Below, one piece after another: positions 4,713-5,170 of a stretch of DNA of 5,170 nt. Location of the stretch: assembly GCA_937874185.1 (NCBI GenBank), contig CALNAK010000016.1:1-5170 (forward strand). The letters run 5' to 3'. A program made the position numbers and the translations under genes. The notes under the pieces were generated by a model. The model made no database searches and was not told the origin of the DNA. It saw only the letters and a list, made by a program, of their open reading frames with translations. The stretch is from an uncultured Lactobacillus sp. (GTDB lineage: Bacteria; Bacillota; Bacilli; Lactobacillales; Lactobacillaceae). How positions within the stretch are numbered: position 1 is the first letter of the stretch; each line of letters starts with the position of its first letter.

Positions 4713-5042
4713 ATGACTGACAATATTGGACTAAGCTCATTCCGAAAAAAGAAAACAGAGCGCCCAGAAAATATTACACCAGAACTATCAGAAGATATTA
4801 ACCGCACAATGCCAGAAGACTTGCTAAAGCTTCCACAAAGTAGGCTTACAAGTAAAGACTTACCAAAATCGATTAGGCTCCCATTAAACACACACACAGC
4901 CATTAGCACAATTGCCACTTTGCAAAGTAAAAAAATTTACGAGGTAATTAATGATATTGTGGAAGAATATATTAGTAACTTACCTGCGAGTGAAAAGAAG
5001 ATTATTCGTTCAAGTATTGAAACCGTAAACAATAATCATTAA
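4713..5042 (+). CDS. ParB-like partition partner with C-terminal ribbon-helix-helix domain
   Basis: A 109-residue protein made in one operon with parA (12-bp gap; AAGGAG 4699-4704 overlaps the parA stop and sits 8 nt before ATG 4713). The N-terminal half is polar and probably flexible, with a basic patch SFRKKK (residues 9-14); such tails in small partition proteins stimulate the ParA ATPase. The C-terminal half fits a ribbon-helix-helix fold: strand KSIRLPL (52-58), helix 1 NTHTAISTIATLQSK (59-73), helix 2 KIYEVINDIVEEYISNL (74-90). The dimer should bind the 8-bp box arrays upstream, acting as centromere-binding protein and repressor of parA. It is analogous in order and size to RepC of pAD1, omega of pSM19035 and ParG of TP228. 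Function is inferred from fold and position. Confidence 0.8.
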   Translation: MTDNIGLSSFRKKKTERPENITPELSEDINRTMPEDLLKLPQSRLTSKDLPKSIRLPLNTHTAISTIATLQSKKIYEVINDIVEEYISNLPASEKKIIRSSIETVNNNH

Positions 5043-5096
5043 TTAAACTGGTTTATATTTTTAACAAAAGAAAACTAACTTTGTAATGTTTCTAAA

Positions 5097-5123
5097 AGGA
5101 GCAGAAAACAAAAAGTTGCTCTT
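5097..5123 (+). other. Small hairpin downstream of the partition operon
   Basis: AGGAGCA (5097-5103) pairs with TGCTCTT (5117-5123), one pair G-U, around a 13-nt A-rich loop. It is followed by mixed A/T rather than a T-run. It may stabilise the 3' end of the parA operon mRNA or act as a weak terminator. Confidence 0.35.
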
Positions 5124-5128
5124 ATACT

Positions 5129-5158
5129 AAAAAAATGGACTATTTTTATTCAGTCCGT
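5129..5158 (-). terminator. Intrinsic terminator for a leftward gene beyond the right edge
   Basis: On the minus strand GGACT (5156-5152) pairs with AGTCC (5141-5137); flanking pairs make 7 bp in all, around a 10-nt loop. Seven T (5135-5129) follow. The plus strand has no T-run after this stem, so it most likely ends a convergent transcript entering from outside the window. Confidence 0.65.
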
Positions 5159-5170
5159 AAAATGAAAGTA

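Noticed and set aside
4691..4918. Minus-strand 75-codon frame opposite the RHH gene
   Set aside because: Shadow of a well-supported plus-strand gene in the parA operon.
1..5170. tRNA or rRNA genes, riboswitches
   Set aside because: No cloverleaf, rRNA-like conserved stretch or recognisable aptamer was seen on either strand.

Overview
The window looks like part of a low-GC, AT-rich plasmid or plasmid-derived region from a lactic acid bacterium (order Lactobacillales). This rests on the AAGGAG-type ribosome sites, IS3-family remnants, the plasmid-style ParA plus ribbon-helix-helix pair preceded by an AT-rich repeat field, and strongly A/T-biased codons. The genus cannot be fixed from sequence alone. 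No replication initiator gene is visible.

Layout from left to right. At 1-721 (+) lies the 3' two-thirds of an IS3-family OrfB transposase. Its DD(35)E residues are intact, but the reading frame is broken by a one-base A-tract contraction near 211-214 and a stop at 275-277. At 923-2060 (-) is a compact two-gene operon with its own near-consensus promoter (2082-2110), strong Shine-Dalgarno sites and a good terminator (862-912). It encodes a uracil-DNA-glycosylase-superfamily protein followed by a 5-formyltetrahydrofolate cyclo-ligase. At 2126-2374 (-) is a truncated IS3 OrfA whose presumed end abuts, at about 2443, the broken remnant of an ImmA/IrrE-type metallopeptidase (2444-2754, +). The two-gene cargo is thus bracketed by IS debris in inverted, cargo-facing orientation.

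From 2755 to 3590 there is no convincing intact gene. The stretch holds a possible C-terminal tail of a membrane protein (2792-2944), a hairpin, a TetR-operator-like palindrome, and then a block of structured DNA that looks like RNA. A strong minus-strand promoter (3616-3645) would transcribe leftward through several hairpins, one with a cUACGg tetraloop, to an intrinsic terminator at 3140-3162. Inside its leader, on the opposite strand, a near-consensus promoter (3475-3503) and a 12-bp-stem terminator (3539-3576) define a candidate antisense RNA of about 67 nt.

From 3672 to 3879 are two arrays of 8-bp boxes (mostly TATAnnnn; 11 and 10 copies). They are separated by exactly 40 bp, so all are in one 8-bp register, and the second array runs into the parA ribosome site. 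Downstream are parA (3888-4700) and a small C-terminal ribbon-helix-helix protein (4713-5042). Together they form a type Ib-like partition cassette: the RHH protein would bind the box arrays as centromere and operator, and ParA would supply the ATPase. The arrangement recalls the repB/repC region of the enterococcal plasmid pAD1, which has 8-bp iterons and a divergent promoter, except that here the divergent transcript appears non-coding and is overlapped by a small antisense RNA. The window ends with two small hairpins, one a good minus-strand terminator for a gene beyond the right edge.
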